In this document: positions 1 through 8,814 of the stretch, piece after piece | How positions within the stretch are numbered: the first letter of the stretch is position 1 | Layout: the number at the start of each line of letters is the position of its first letter | Assembly: GCA_964620325.1 (NCBI GenBank) | Contig: CAZUIM010000009.1 | Coordinates: 17,809-81,808, forward strand | Length of the DNA stretch: 64,000 nt | DNA from: CAZMYM01 sp964620325 | GTDB lineage: Bacteria > Bipolaricaulota > Bipolaricaulia > UBA7950 > UBA9294 | Direction: 5' to 3' | The notes under the pieces: generated by a model | Told to the model about the DNA's origin: nothing | Database searches by the model: none | Seen by the model: only the letters and a program-made list of their open reading frames with translations | Translations under genes and position numbers: made by a program

Positions 1-975
1 CGCCGGCAGATTGAGGGCGACTCCGAGCCCGGCGATCGCCGGCGAGGCGTCCCCGGCCCGTCCACCGACGCCCGGATCGAAGATCTCGGTCGTCGTCCCG
101 CCCTCCTCACGGAGCCAGAGCGAACTGCCTCCGCTCGAATCCTTGTCGGACACGAAGACGATGTCGTCGTTGATCGGTGAGAAGGCCGGCGCGATCGCCC
201 AGGACGGCGACTGCGATGTCACCTGCGTCTGCGATCCGCCGGAGGAGGTCATCGTGTAGATCTCCCACGTCGTCGACGACGGCGTCTGCGCCACGTTCGA
301 CGCGTAGGCGATCGTCCCCGCATCGGCCGACCAGCTCGGCTGAATCTGGTTCGACGCCGTCTGCGTCGTCAGCTGGTCCTGGCTCCCCCCGGCGACCGTC
401 ATCGTCCAGATGTTCCAACTCGTCCCGTCCTCGGCGGCGAACGCGATCCGGTCGCGCGTGGTCCGGACGAGATCGGGGAACAGCTCGTCGTCCGACGTGT
501 TCAACACCGTTCCCTGCGCCGAGCCGTCGCCGTGCATCCGGTAGATGTCGTAGTCCCCGACCCGTTGCGACGCAAATGTGATCATCAGCGGGCCGATCAC
601 CAGGACGTCGTTGACCATTCCGATCCGGCCGTCGTTGTCGGTGATCGTCAGGACAACGGTGAACGTTCCCGCCTCCTCGTAGGTGTGGGGGATCGGGGTC
701 GTTACGTCGGTCCCGGTCGCCGTGGTCGAGCCGTCTCCGAAATCGAGCTCAAAGCTCGCGATCGTCCCATCCGGATCGTTCGATCCGCTGATGTCGAACG
801 TCACGCTCACGGGGACCTCTTCGTCTCCTGCGGTGTCGATCACCATCAGGGCGATCGGCGCCTGTCCAAAGAACCCTCTGCACGCTGCGAGCCCTACCGC
901 AAGGGCGACGAGCAGACAAAGGACTGCGAATCGTTTTCCACTGCCCCCCAGGGCAGTGCGCGTGGAAGCGGACAT
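1..975 (-). CDS. PKD-domain and TolB-like beta-propeller lipoprotein (3' end beyond window)
   Basis: An open frame of 325 codons runs from an ATG at 975 off the left edge without a stop, so the C-terminus is missing. A perfect AAGGAGGT ribosome site lies 7 bases before the ATG. The first 32 residues are a lipoprotein signal ending in a lipobox (GLAAC, Cys32), so the mature protein should be lipid-anchored on the cell surface or in the periplasm. Residues about 40-115 form one PKD domain (SNDPDGTIASFELDFGDGST). From about 120 onward there are repeats of TolB/WD40-like type, each with a strand such as SWSADAGTIAYAS or AFSPINDDIVFVSD. Such proteins usually bind other proteins or glycans; no catalytic motif is visible. 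It diverges from the sigma-factor operon at 1182. Domain calls are from pattern recognition; the ligand is unknown. Confidence 0.8.
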   Translation of the reverse strand, partial: MSASTRTALGGSGKRFAVLCLLVALAVGLAACRGFFGQAPIALMVIDTAGDEEVPVSVTFDISGSNDPDGTIASFELDFGDGSTTATGTDVTTPIPHTYEEAGTFTVVLTITDNDGRIGMVNDVLVIGPLMITFASQRVGDYDIYRMHGDGSAQGTVLNTSDDELFPDLVRTTRDRIAFAAEDGTSWNIWTMTVAGGSQDQLTTQTASNQIQPSWSADAGTIAYASNVAQTPSSTTWEIYTMTSSGGSQTQVTSQSPSWAIAPAFSPINDDIVFVSDKDSSGGSSLWLREEGGTTTEIFDPGVGGRAGDASPAIAGLGVALNLPA

Positions 976-1181
976 CTCGTTGACCTCCTTAGGAACCATC
1001 TCTACTTCGTCGCATGTCCAAAGGCCGTTTCGTCCAGTCTACTTGCGGATTCGCTTCGAACTCGGGGACGACCGACAACCCCTGGGAGAAGGTTCGTCCC
1101 GATGCGAGGTGATCGATGTCGAATCCGAAACCCTGATCGGGGAAAGCGTGTATATTGAACACCGAGGAGGCAAACGGCAGC

Positions 1182-1736
1182 GTGTACCGGAAGCAAGACG
1201 AGGTGAGTCTATTGCGCGCTTCACTGGCAGGGGAGACGGAAGCTTGGGGAGAGATCGTATCGCGGTACAAGGACGCGGTCTTCGGTCTCTGCCTCGGTTT
1301 TCTGCGCAACCGCGCTGACGCCGAGGATCTGACCCACGACGCGTTCATCCGCGCGTACGACAACCTTCGGCGCTATCACCTCGACAAGCGGTTTTCGACC
1401 TGGATGTTCACGATCGCCGCGAACCTCTGTCGAAATCGTCTCCGGTACCGGAAGAACCACCCGGTCGTCGAACAACCGTTGCACCTGGCCGGCGGTCGAG
1501 ATCCGGCATCGGTCGTCGCCGGAGAGGATCGGCAGTCCCGGATCCACCGAGCGCTGAACGAACTCCCGTATCCCTATCGGGCGCCGCTCATTCTTCGGTT
1601 CTACAACGACCTATCGTACCGTGAGATCGGCGGGATTCTCGCCATACCTGAGGGGACCGTGAAGACCAGGATTCATCGTGGCAAAGCGATGCTGAGAAGC
1701 CTGATCGAGAAGGACGTGATGCAGTATGAGACTTGA
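1182..1736 (+). CDS. ECF-type RNA polymerase sigma factor
   Basis: This is a 184-residue sigma-70 family factor of the extracytoplasmic-function type. Region 2 (about residues 20-90) contains the promoter-melting signature DLTHDAFIRAYDNLRRY followed by FSTWMFTIAANLCRNRLR. Region 4 (about 125-180) contains the helix-turn-helix LSYREIGGILAIPEGTVKTRIHRGK. I chose GTG at 1182 because GAGGAGG lies 11 bases upstream; an in-frame TTG at 1155 would place that ribosome site inside the gene. The stop overlaps the start of the next gene (1726), which encodes a membrane-anchored protein with the usual position of an anti-sigma factor. The unit continues through 5210, so the exported products downstream are likely part of its regulon. 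Confidence 0.9.
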   Translation: MYRKQDEVSLLRASLAGETEAWGEIVSRYKDAVFGLCLGFLRNRADAEDLTHDAFIRAYDNLRRYHLDKRFSTWMFTIAANLCRNRLRYRKNHPVVEQPLHLAGGRDPASVVAGEDRQSRIHRALNELPYPYRAPLILRFYNDLSYREIGGILAIPEGTVKTRIHRGKAMLRSLIEKDVMQYET

Positions 1737-2307
1737 CGATATCGAGACCGCCGTGCGCGAGACGCTCCGCAGCGAAGTGGAGGCGTCGGCCCCACGTCTC
1801 GAGGGACTGGAGGCTCGGATCGTCGCCGAATTGGGCGATCGAGCTCCCCGCCCGCGCTTCATCGATTGGGTTCGAAGTCTGCTCGCTCCGACACGGACCG
1901 GCCGCTTCGGTCAGCTCGCCGTTCTCGGGGCGACGGCCGCCGTCTTCCTGATCGTCGGCACCTTGCTGACGGGCGATCGAACCGCCGGTCCGACGCTGAC
2001 CCCGACGCTCACCCCGGCCGCCTCCTCTCGAACACGCCACGAGGTGTTGTTCGTCGTTCCGGCCCTCGACGCCGATCGCGTCGCCGTCGTCGGGGACTTC
2101 AATGCATGGGAGGAAACGCCGCTCGCCGATGAGAACGAAGACGGAATCTGGACCGCTTCGATCCCGCTCTCCCCGGGAAGATACGAGTACGCGTTCGTCA
2201 TCGACGGACGGTGGTGGGGACAGGATCCGTCGGCCGACGAGTACGTGCGAACGTTCGGGCAGTACAGCTCCGTCCGCTACATCGGCGGAGGAGGTGACGG
2301 CGTGTGA
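1726..2307 (+). CDS. Putative anti-sigma factor with C-terminal glycogen-binding-like (CBM48/E-set) domain
   Basis: The 193-residue product has a charged cytoplasmic N-terminus (1-60), one transmembrane helix (about 62-82, GQLAVLGATAAVFLIVGTLL) and a Thr/Pro-rich linker. It ends in an extracytoplasmic domain (about 105-190) resembling the CBM48/AMPK glycogen-binding fold: VVGDFNAWE, then IPLSPGRYEYAFVIDGRWW. The start overlaps the sigma-factor stop by 11 bases, the classic sigma/anti-sigma layout, and that is the main reason for the role. It has no cysteine, so it cannot carry a zinc-binding anti-sigma motif. The stop (TGA 2305-2307) overlaps the GTG of the next gene. Family knowledge says CBM48-type domains bind alpha-glucans; that this one senses a glycan or misfolded envelope is inference. 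Confidence 0.7.
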   Translation: MRLDDIETAVRETLRSEVEASAPRLEGLEARIVAELGDRAPRPRFIDWVRSLLAPTRTGRFGQLAVLGATAAVFLIVGTLLTGDRTAGPTLTPTLTPAASSRTRHEVLFVVPALDADRVAVVGDFNAWEETPLADENEDGIWTASIPLSPGRYEYAFVIDGRWWGQDPSADEYVRTFGQYSSVRYIGGGGDGV

Positions 2308-3068
2308 ACCGGTGGAAGAGGTTTTCGGCCGGAATCGGGCTCGCGATTCTCCTGATCTTCATCGCATCGGTCGGCGCCGTTTCTCAGTCTCAGTCGGCCG
2401 ACTTCGATCGTGCCCTGTCCGCCATGTCGCTCTCCTCACACGACCGGATCTTGGCCGCAATCGAAGTGGGACTCGAGACGCCCGGCTTCCCGGCGGGTGA
2501 ATTGCTCTCTCTGATCGATCGTCTCACCACCCTTCCGGCGTCGGCCTACGACGTGGAACTCGTCCTCCTGCTGCAAACGCGGGCTCTCGAGAGCGGGATG
2601 TCGATCGATGGGCTCGTCAGCGTCGGATTCGATCTGGCCACCGCACTGGCGAACGGACTCCCGATCGAGGCGATCATTCTCGAGGCGTTCAAGGGAATCG
2701 CGCAAAGGTCACCAGTCTTCGCGATCGAAGCCAGGATCCGCCAACGTCTGACCCTCCTGGATGGTGTGCGCGATCTCCTCTTCGCTTGCCAGATTCTGAG
2801 GACGCCGGCCGGAGGAACACAGAGCAGTCCGAACGCCCTTCCGGCAGCGAGATTCGATCAACTGGTGAGTCAGATCGCTGACGCCGTCAGCGACTATTTG
2901 GAAGGAGGGGGGAGCCCGTCGAAGGGCGCCACCCTCTATGAACTCGTCGCCGATCGGCTTCATCGTCTTCCGCCGACGATCGTACGACCGGAAGACGTCG
3001 AGCTCGTTCTCGATCGAATCGGCCCGAACGATTTGACACAGATCGCCATCGCGGCACTCAATCCGTGA
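2304..3068 (+). CDS. Exported hypothetical protein, 254 aa
   Basis: I do not recognise a family. A GTG start overlaps the preceding stop (GTGTGA). The N-terminus is a signal peptide (RFSAGIGLAILLIFIASVGAV, about residues 6-26), followed by a mainly alpha-helical, leucine- and alanine-rich protein of repeated short amphipathic segments (for example LSLIDRLTTLP, LLQTRALESGMS). There is a single cysteine (LLFACQIL) and no obvious catalytic motif. Its place between the anti-sigma factor and the large DUF4384-PEGA-PKD protein suggests an envelope role under ECF control, possibly a helical scaffold, but function is unknown. Confidence 0.7.
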   Translation: MNRWKRFSAGIGLAILLIFIASVGAVSQSQSADFDRALSAMSLSSHDRILAAIEVGLETPGFPAGELLSLIDRLTTLPASAYDVELVLLLQTRALESGMSIDGLVSVGFDLATALANGLPIEAIILEAFKGIAQRSPVFAIEARIRQRLTLLDGVRDLLFACQILRTPAGGTQSSPNALPAARFDQLVSQIADAVSDYLEGGGSPSKGATLYELVADRLHRLPPTIVRPEDVELVLDRIGPNDLTQIAIAALNP

Positions 3069-3110
3069 GAACCGTGCAATTTCAGGCTGACAGGAAAAGG
3101 AGGCGCGACA

Positions 3111-5210
3111 ATGAACAAGAGAGCATGGAAGGCTGGAGCCCTCGCCTTGCTCATGGCTTCGATCGGCGCCCTCATCGGATGGGCCCAGGATTCCCAGGTC
3201 TATCCGCAAGGGCTGATCATCGATCCGCCGCAGAGCGAGGAACTCGAAGTCTCGATCATGACCGACAAGGCCGAGTACCGAGTCGGCGAGTCGGTCACGA
3301 TCAGCTATGAAGTCAACAGGGCGGCCTACATCTACATCTGGGACATCATGCCGACAGGAGAAGTCCAGGTCGTCTTCCCGAACCCCTCCTACCCGGGCGG
3401 CCTCGACAACTACGTCCAAGCCGGAGCACACCAGCTTCCACGGAGTTTCCCGGTGGCACCGCCGCTCGGAACGGAGTACCTACAGATCCTGGCGACGACG
3501 CAACCGGTCGACGTCAGCAGCTTCCCGATGAGCGATCCGGGGCTGTTCCAGCAGCAGGTCGAAGTGCAGATCCTCGGTCTCCTCCTGGAGGATCAACGAA
3601 GCTGGAACTTCACCAGCTTCGAGATCACCGACCAGGCCCCGCCGAACTACGGAACGGTGAACATCACATCGACGCCGCCCGGAGCCACGATCACCCTCGA
3701 CGGAACCTTCGTCGGTTACACCCCGCGGACGCACTTCGTCACGCAGGGTCTCCACCGCATTTCGGTCAGCAAGCCCGGATACTCGACGTACAACGTCGTC
3801 CTGATCATCTTCGGAACCGGGACGCGGACGATCCATGCGGAATTGACGCCGCTCTTCCCGTCGAACAGCCCGCCGACGGCCGCCTATTCGTACTCACCGC
3901 AGAATCCGGCCGTGAACACGTTCGTGCAGTTCAACGCATCCGCCTCGTCCGACTCAGACGGCTCGATCGCGTCGTACAACTGGAACTTCGGCGACGGCAC
4001 GACCGGCAGCGGATCGATCGTGTGGCATCGGTTCACGTCCGCCGGCTCGTTCTCGGTGCGCCTGACCGTCACCGACGACGACGGCGCGTCGAGATCGGTC
4101 ACCAAGACGATCCAGGTCGGACCGACGAACCTCGCTCCGAATGCGACCTTCGACTACTCTCCGACGTCGCCGGCCGTCGGCGCATGGGTCCGCTTCGACG
4201 GAACCTCCTCGACCGACTCGGACGGGACGATCGCCGAGCACCGATGGACGTTCGACGACGGATCGTCGCCCGAGCTGGGGAACATCACCTATCACCGCTT
4301 CTCGGCGGCGGGGACGTACCTCGTCACCCTGACGGTGACCGACGATGAGGGAGCGAGCGACAGCGTCTCGCAGCAAGTGGTCGTCGGACCGACACAGCAA
4401 CCACCGGTCGCCGCGTTCACGTACTCTCCGACGGCTCCGGAGGTCGGCGATCCCGTGACGTTCAACGCGTCCTCATCGTTCGATCCGGACGGGACGATCG
4501 TCTCGTACAACTGGGATCTGAACGGGGATGGAACCGCGGACGCCAGCGGCTCGACCGGACAGGTAACCTACTCATCGGCCGGAACGGTCCTCGTCACCTT
4601 GACGGTGACGGACAACGGCGGCCTGTCGTCCTCGACGTCGCAAGAGATCGTGGTCTCGCAGGCCGTCGGTCCGAGCGGCGCCCCGCCGATGGGTACGACG
4701 CCCGGCGTCTTCGTCTGGGGAACCGACCGGTGGCACGTGACCGTGAACGCCGGCGGCGGCTGGACGACTCCGCACCGCTATCGCCTGAAGCTCCGATCTG
4801 ACGAGCCGTTCCAGGACGTCAACGAGCCGTTCGACGGCGGGGTCATTCCGCTCGGGTTGATCATCGAGCCCGAAGATTCGGAGACGACCCTCGTCTTCGA
4901 AGGCTCGATCACGAGCGGCTCACTCGATCACACCTTCCGCGTCCCCGATTCGTCGAGCGTCTGGATGAGCCTGGAACTCGACACGAACGGGGACGGAACG
5001 CTCGATGAATCAACGAGTTTCGTCTATCTCCGGCACTCGCTCGTGCGGCCGCCGGCCGTGCCGACGGTCCTCGGTCTGCCGCGTGGGTACGAGGGCGAGC
5101 TTCTCCCGACGATCAACTTCCGCGTCGGAACGGCCCTCCCATCGCGCTACACAGACAGCATCCGCTGGATTGTCTGGCAGACGACGATCTCGGCGCTCGA
5201 GGGCTTCTAG
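3111..5210 (+). CDS. Exported DUF4384-PEGA-PKD surface protein, 699 aa
   Basis: This is the last and largest gene of the sigma-factor unit, with AAGGAGG 6 bases before the ATG. Residues 1-26 are a signal peptide ending GWAQ. Residues about 40-165 resemble DUF4384 (YRVGESVTISYEVNRAAYIY, then a promise of order in PTGEVQVVFPNP). Residues about 180-245 are a PEGA domain (GTVNITSTPPGATITLDGTF). Three PKD domains follow (about 255-520), each with the SDSDGSIASYNWNFGDG-type core and a closing LTVTDDxG. The C-terminal 170 residues form an unassigned beta-rich domain (WHVTVNAGGGW). All of these are extracellular adhesion or scaffold modules, with no enzyme motif. A strong terminator follows at 5235. 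Confidence 0.85.
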   Translation: MNKRAWKAGALALLMASIGALIGWAQDSQVYPQGLIIDPPQSEELEVSIMTDKAEYRVGESVTISYEVNRAAYIYIWDIMPTGEVQVVFPNPSYPGGLDNYVQAGAHQLPRSFPVAPPLGTEYLQILATTQPVDVSSFPMSDPGLFQQQVEVQILGLLLEDQRSWNFTSFEITDQAPPNYGTVNITSTPPGATITLDGTFVGYTPRTHFVTQGLHRISVSKPGYSTYNVVLIIFGTGTRTIHAELTPLFPSNSPPTAAYSYSPQNPAVNTFVQFNASASSDSDGSIASYNWNFGDGTTGSGSIVWHRFTSAGSFSVRLTVTDDDGASRSVTKTIQVGPTNLAPNATFDYSPTSPAVGAWVRFDGTSSTDSDGTIAEHRWTFDDGSSPELGNITYHRFSAAGTYLVTLTVTDDEGASDSVSQQVVVGPTQQPPVAAFTYSPTAPEVGDPVTFNASSSFDPDGTIVSYNWDLNGDGTADASGSTGQVTYSSAGTVLVTLTVTDNGGLSSSTSQEIVVSQAVGPSGAPPMGTTPGVFVWGTDRWHVTVNAGGGWTTPHRYRLKLRSDEPFQDVNEPFDGGVIPLGLIIEPEDSETTLVFEGSITSGSLDHTFRVPDSSSVWMSLELDTNGDGTLDESTSFVYLRHSLVRPPAVPTVLGLPRGYEGELLPTINFRVGTALPSRYTDSIRWIVWQTTISALEGF

Positions 5211-5234
5211 ACACCCTCAATCAACGCAAGCATC

Positions 5235-5269
5235 ACGGGCGGGCCACGGCGGCCCGCCCGTCTCTTCTT
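5235..5269 (+). terminator. Rho-independent terminator after the sigma-factor operon
   Basis: A perfect 11-bp stem (ACGGGCGGGCC, 5235-5245, pairing with GGCCCGCCCGT, 5251-5261) has a 5-base loop and is followed by the pyrimidine tract CTCTTCTT. It lies 25 bases after the stop at 5210. Confidence 0.85.
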
Positions 5270-5297
5270 GTCGCCGCGTTCGCTGGAAGTGTAAGAT
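5268..5297 (+). promoter_or_regulatory. Promoter giving a leaderless or near-leaderless start at 5307
   Basis: A -10 hexamer TAAGAT (5292-5297) lies 9 bases before the ATG at 5307, with a -35-like TTGTCG (5268-5273) 18 bases upstream. There is no ribosome site between, so the transcript probably begins at or within a base or two of the start codon. Confidence 0.5.
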
Positions 5298-5306
5298 CGA
5301 AGGGCC

Positions 5307-6650
5307 ATGGAACTCCGCTCCCTCGCGATCGATTGGCCTTTGGACGCAGCGAACCTCCGCCGCGACGAGTTCTTCGGCCGCTCGTCCCTTTCGGCGTTCG
5401 ACGTCGTCTTCATCGATCCGGCCGAGATCTCACGCCGCTGGACCGACGAGCTCGCCCCCGGGAGCGACGGAGTGCGACGAACGTATCCCGATCGCGATCG
5501 AGGCTTCGGCAAGACGATCGGCGCGTGGATGGAGCGGCGCCGAGCCGAAGCGAACGACCTCCTGAAGCGAGGCGGGGGGATCCTCGTCTGTCGGTTGAGG
5601 TCGCGAGGAGAGTCGTTCGAAATCGTCGGTCCGGAAGGTCCGGCGGAAGCGATCGATCGGTACGAATGGCTCCCGTCGATCTCGCTCGTCGATCGCCATC
5701 ACCAATTCACGTTTCCGACCAACGGCCGGTTCGTCGCGCGCCACGGTGAGGACATCGTCCTCGCCGATTCAGGCCACCCGTTCGAGGAGTACCTTCGCCA
5801 GTTCTCCGGCCACGTCGTCTACGACGCCGTCTACCAGGATCTGATGTCGACGCCGATCGACCGGTTCGCGACGATCTTGGCACAAAACCGCGTCGGCGAC
5901 GTCCTCGCCGTCGCCGTCCCGTTCGACGAGGGGCGCCTTGTCCTTCTCCCGTCGGTCGAGGGGGTCTCGCCGTCCCGCGAAGCGGCCGTCCTGCTTGAGG
6001 CAGCGCGAAATCTCGCCTTCCGCCCAGCCTACACGGCACCACCCGACTGGCTACCGGGCTATCCGCTCCCCGGGGAGGATGCTCTGGTCGACGAACTCAA
6101 TTCGGTCACGGAACGGCGGGACACCCTCGCCAAGAAGGTCGACGAGATCGCCGAGAATCTCGAGGAGAAGACGCGCCCGAAGCGGATTCTCTACACAAAA
6201 GGCCGCTTCGCGTTTCTCCCGGCCGTCACCGAGGCATTCCGCACTCTCGGGTTCGCCGTCGAGGCCGAGGGAGGGATCCTCACGCTCCAAAGCGACGACG
6301 GAGACGCCTTCGTCGTCGCCGAAGCGACAGAAGAAGCGACCGTCGCGATCGCCTCCTATCACCGGCTTCGCGACGCCGTCGATCGAGCGGTGACCGACGG
6401 AGACGGCCATCACAAGGGAATCTTGGTCGTCAGCGGTTCCCGTGAACTCGATCCGAAGCGGCGGCCAACGCAGTTCTCGCAACAGGTTCTGCGTGGCTGT
6501 CAAGGTCAAGGATTCTGCCTCGTGTCGTCGTATCAGCTATTCAAGCTGGTGCAAACGGCGCTCGAAGACCGCGGCAAGAAGGGCCTCGCCGCCATGCGTC
6601 GAGCTCTCCTCGAATGCGACGGGGAGTTCCGCGACGCGGCCGACTCGTGA
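5307..6650 (+). CDS. Unknown protein with C-terminal restriction-endonuclease-like fold, active site degenerate
   Basis: The 447-residue protein has no sure family. The N-terminal 150 residues are a mixed alpha/beta region (AFDVVFIDPAEI, then KRGGGILVCRLRS). A short coiled coil (about 270-295) leads to a C-terminal domain (about 295-430) whose layout resembles PD-(D/E)xK nuclease-fold proteins: ILYTKGRFAFLPAVTEAFRTLG, a strand DAFVVAEATEE, HHKGILVVSGSRELDPKRRP and CLVSSYQLFKLVQTALE. The expected E-x-K is E-x-T here, so hydrolysis is doubtful. The stop overlaps the GTG of mraY (GTGA), so the two are translationally coupled. The start is set by an upstream -10 box 9 bases away. The nuclease-fold reading is inference; the gene itself is secure from codon bias and context. 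Confidence 0.6.
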   Translation: MELRSLAIDWPLDAANLRRDEFFGRSSLSAFDVVFIDPAEISRRWTDELAPGSDGVRRTYPDRDRGFGKTIGAWMERRRAEANDLLKRGGGILVCRLRSRGESFEIVGPEGPAEAIDRYEWLPSISLVDRHHQFTFPTNGRFVARHGEDIVLADSGHPFEEYLRQFSGHVVYDAVYQDLMSTPIDRFATILAQNRVGDVLAVAVPFDEGRLVLLPSVEGVSPSREAAVLLEAARNLAFRPAYTAPPDWLPGYPLPGEDALVDELNSVTERRDTLAKKVDEIAENLEEKTRPKRILYTKGRFAFLPAVTEAFRTLGFAVEAEGGILTLQSDDGDAFVVAEATEEATVAIASYHRLRDAVDRAVTDGDGHHKGILVVSGSRELDPKRRPTQFSQQVLRGCQGQGFCLVSSYQLFKLVQTALEDRGKKGLAAMRRALLECDGEFRDAADS

Positions 6651-7636
6651 GACCGGCTCTTCTCGTCGGACTCCTCCTCGTTCCGGTGAGCGCACTCGCC
6701 TCCGTCGCCTTCGCTCGGTTCATGCGGACGCGTGCGCTCGGACAGCAGATCCGGATCTTCGGCCCGGTGAGCCATGCCGTGAAGGCGGGGACCCCGACGA
6801 TGGGCGGCCTCGTCGTCTTCGCTCTCTGGCTCGCCGGGATCGGAGTCCTGGCGTTCTGGCACCGCCCGGACGACGCAACCGGCTTCGTTCTTGCGACCGC
6901 CGCCCTCTGCGCCGGCATCGGGGCGGCCGATGACATCATCTCGCTGCGCCGAAAACGCTCGACCGGGCTCTCCGGCCCGGCGAAGCTCGCCCTGACCAGC
7001 GTCGCCGCCGGCGTCGTCTTCATCGCATTTCGGGACGTGCTCCTGGTGCCGGTCCGGATCCCGTTCGCGTCCACCGACCTTCACTTGCCGACAATGGCGA
7101 CCCTGCTTCTCGTCTGGTTCGTCCTCCTGTCGACGACGAATGGGATGAACCTGACCGACGGTCTCGACGGTCTCGCCGCCGGTGTCGCGGCGATCGTCCT
7201 CGCCGGATTGATCCTCCTTCGCCCGACAGCGTCCAATCTTGCCCTGATCGTCCCGCTGATCGGCTCGCTCGTGGGGTTCCTCTGGATCAACGTCCACCCG
7301 GCCGGCCTGTTCCTCGGCGATGCCGGGTCGTTCTTCCTCGGCGGCGCCATCGCGTCGATCGCCCTGGTCAACGGCCTCGGTCTCCTCCTACCGATCCTTG
7401 CTGGCGTCCTGGTTCTCGAGGCGGGATCCGTGATCCTGCAGACCGGATCCGTTCGAGCGACCGGCAAGCGGATCTTCCGGATGAGTCCGCTCCACCATCA
7501 CTTCGAGCACTCGGACGATCCGAAGCGCCAGCATCTCCTCCCCGCGTTCCACTGGGACGAGAGCCAGGTGACCGTTCGATTCTGGATCCTCGCGGGCTTC
7601 TTCGTCGGGCTCGCCGTCCTGGCGGACCGCATCTGA
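6647..7636 (+). CDS. mraY: Phospho-N-acetylmuramoyl-pentapeptide transferase
   Basis: MraY is the polytopic membrane enzyme that joins UDP-MurNAc-pentapeptide to undecaprenyl phosphate to make lipid I in peptidoglycan synthesis. The 329-residue product has about ten hydrophobic segments and the family signatures in order: TPTMGG, the Asp pair in GAADDIISLRRKRSTGLSG, TNGMNLTDGLDGLAAG, NVHPAGLFLGDAGSFFLGG and the loop MSPLHHHFE. The start is GTG at 6647 overlapping the preceding stop; an ATG at 6614 in the same frame lies inside the upstream gene and adds only a basic extension. It stands alone rather than in a mur/dcw cluster, coupled instead to the unknown nuclease-fold gene. Confidence 0.93.
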   Translation: MRPALLVGLLLVPVSALASVAFARFMRTRALGQQIRIFGPVSHAVKAGTPTMGGLVVFALWLAGIGVLAFWHRPDDATGFVLATAALCAGIGAADDIISLRRKRSTGLSGPAKLALTSVAAGVVFIAFRDVLLVPVRIPFASTDLHLPTMATLLLVWFVLLSTTNGMNLTDGLDGLAAGVAAIVLAGLILLRPTASNLALIVPLIGSLVGFLWINVHPAGLFLGDAGSFFLGGAIASIALVNGLGLLLPILAGVLVLEAGSVILQTGSVRATGKRIFRMSPLHHHFEHSDDPKRQHLLPAFHWDESQVTVRFWILAGFFVGLAVLADRI

Positions 7637-7704
7637 GGCCGATCAACGGAACCACGAAATGAACGGGGATTGCTGACCGAGGTCTCGAGGAAGCGAGGGA
7701 ATCT

Positions 7705-7789
<85 letters not shown>

Positions 7790-7890
7790 TCGGGATGCGT
7801 GGGAGTGTAGACAGGGGGCCACATCCTGTCAAGACGAGCGCACGACAGCGATCGTCCGATCCCTCCACCGAACGACGGCCGGGAAACCGC

Positions 7891-7919
7891 TTGGCGAGGG
7901 GTGTGATATTCGTTACAAT
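7891..7919 (+). promoter_or_regulatory. Sigma-70-type promoter of the CRP-family gene
   Basis: TTGGCG (7891-7896) and TACAAT (7914-7919) are separated by exactly 17 bases. The start would fall near 7926, leaving about 90 bases of leader before the ATG at 8017. Confidence 0.55.
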
Positions 7920-8016
7920 GCTGGACGTGTGACCTCGTGAGTTGGGTGATGAAGGGTACGAGCGGCGGGGGTACAGACTCCGGGCTTCGGAAACGTCCGC
8001 CAGAGGGGGTTCAAGC

Positions 8017-8691
8017 ATGGTCGATCTCAAGGACTTCCGGATCTTCACCGACCTGAAGGAGAAGGAACTGAGCAAGCTCCGGGAGGCAGTCCGCAGAATC
8101 AACTACGGTCGAGGCGAGATCATCTTTCAGGAGGGAGCTCCTGCCTTCGGCTTCTACCTGATCTTCGAAGGAATGGTGAAACTGGTCAAGCGGAGCATGC
8201 GGGCCAAGAGCCAGATTCTGAAGATCGTCGGGCCGGGCGAGATCCTCGGGGAGACGACGCTATTCGACAAGGGGAGTCACAACGCCTACGCAAAGACGCT
8301 CGATGCGGTGACGGTCGGATTCATCGAGCGAGGGGATTTCTTCTACTACCTGGAGCGACACCCGAAGACCGTCTTCCGGCTGTACGAGAAGCTCTCGGAG
8401 GAGCTGAAGGCCTTTCAGAACAAGCTTGCCGAGCGTTCGTATTCCTCCAGCAAAGAGCGTCTGGCCCGCCTGATCCTACACCTCGGCAAGAGCGGCGTCG
8501 AGCTGTCCCGCGCCGAACTCGCCGAAATGGCCGGCGTGTCCTCCAAGACTGCGATCCGGACGCTGAGCGAACTCGAGGGCCGCGGGATCATCGCAATCGA
8601 AAGCCGCCGAATCAAGATCCTGCGAGAGGAGTACCTCCAGAAGATCGTTGAGCCGTTCTCCTCCAATCTGAACCTCAACTTGATCATCTAG
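8017..8691 (+). CDS. CRP/FNR-family transcription regulator
   Basis: The 224-residue protein has a cyclic-nucleotide-binding-type jelly roll (about residues 20-115: GEIIFQEGAPAFGFYLIFEG, GPGEILGETTLFDKGSHNAYAKT), a linking helix, and a C-terminal winged helix (about 145-210: LSRAELAEMAGVSSKTAIRTLSELEGRGII). The sensor domain has no cysteine, so an FNR iron-sulfur cluster is excluded; a cAMP-type or unknown effector, or haem, remains possible. ATG 8017 was chosen because AGAGGGGG precedes it; an in-frame ATG at 7942 lacks a ribosome site. It lies upstream of the histidine kinase and receiver, and may or may not be co-transcribed. Confidence 0.9.
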   Translation: MVDLKDFRIFTDLKEKELSKLREAVRRINYGRGEIIFQEGAPAFGFYLIFEGMVKLVKRSMRAKSQILKIVGPGEILGETTLFDKGSHNAYAKTLDAVTVGFIERGDFFYYLERHPKTVFRLYEKLSEELKAFQNKLAERSYSSSKERLARLILHLGKSGVELSRAELAEMAGVSSKTAIRTLSELEGRGIIAIESRRIKILREEYLQKIVEPFSSNLNLNLII

Positions 8692-8814
8692 GGCACCAGA
8701 AGAACGTCCTCTTTGCGGGTGACGGTTGTCCTTCGTCAACGTCGTGACCGTACTTACGTTCTCTACGGGCATCTGTCTACACGCACCCCTCGTGGCGACA
8801 AGGATGGGCAACCA

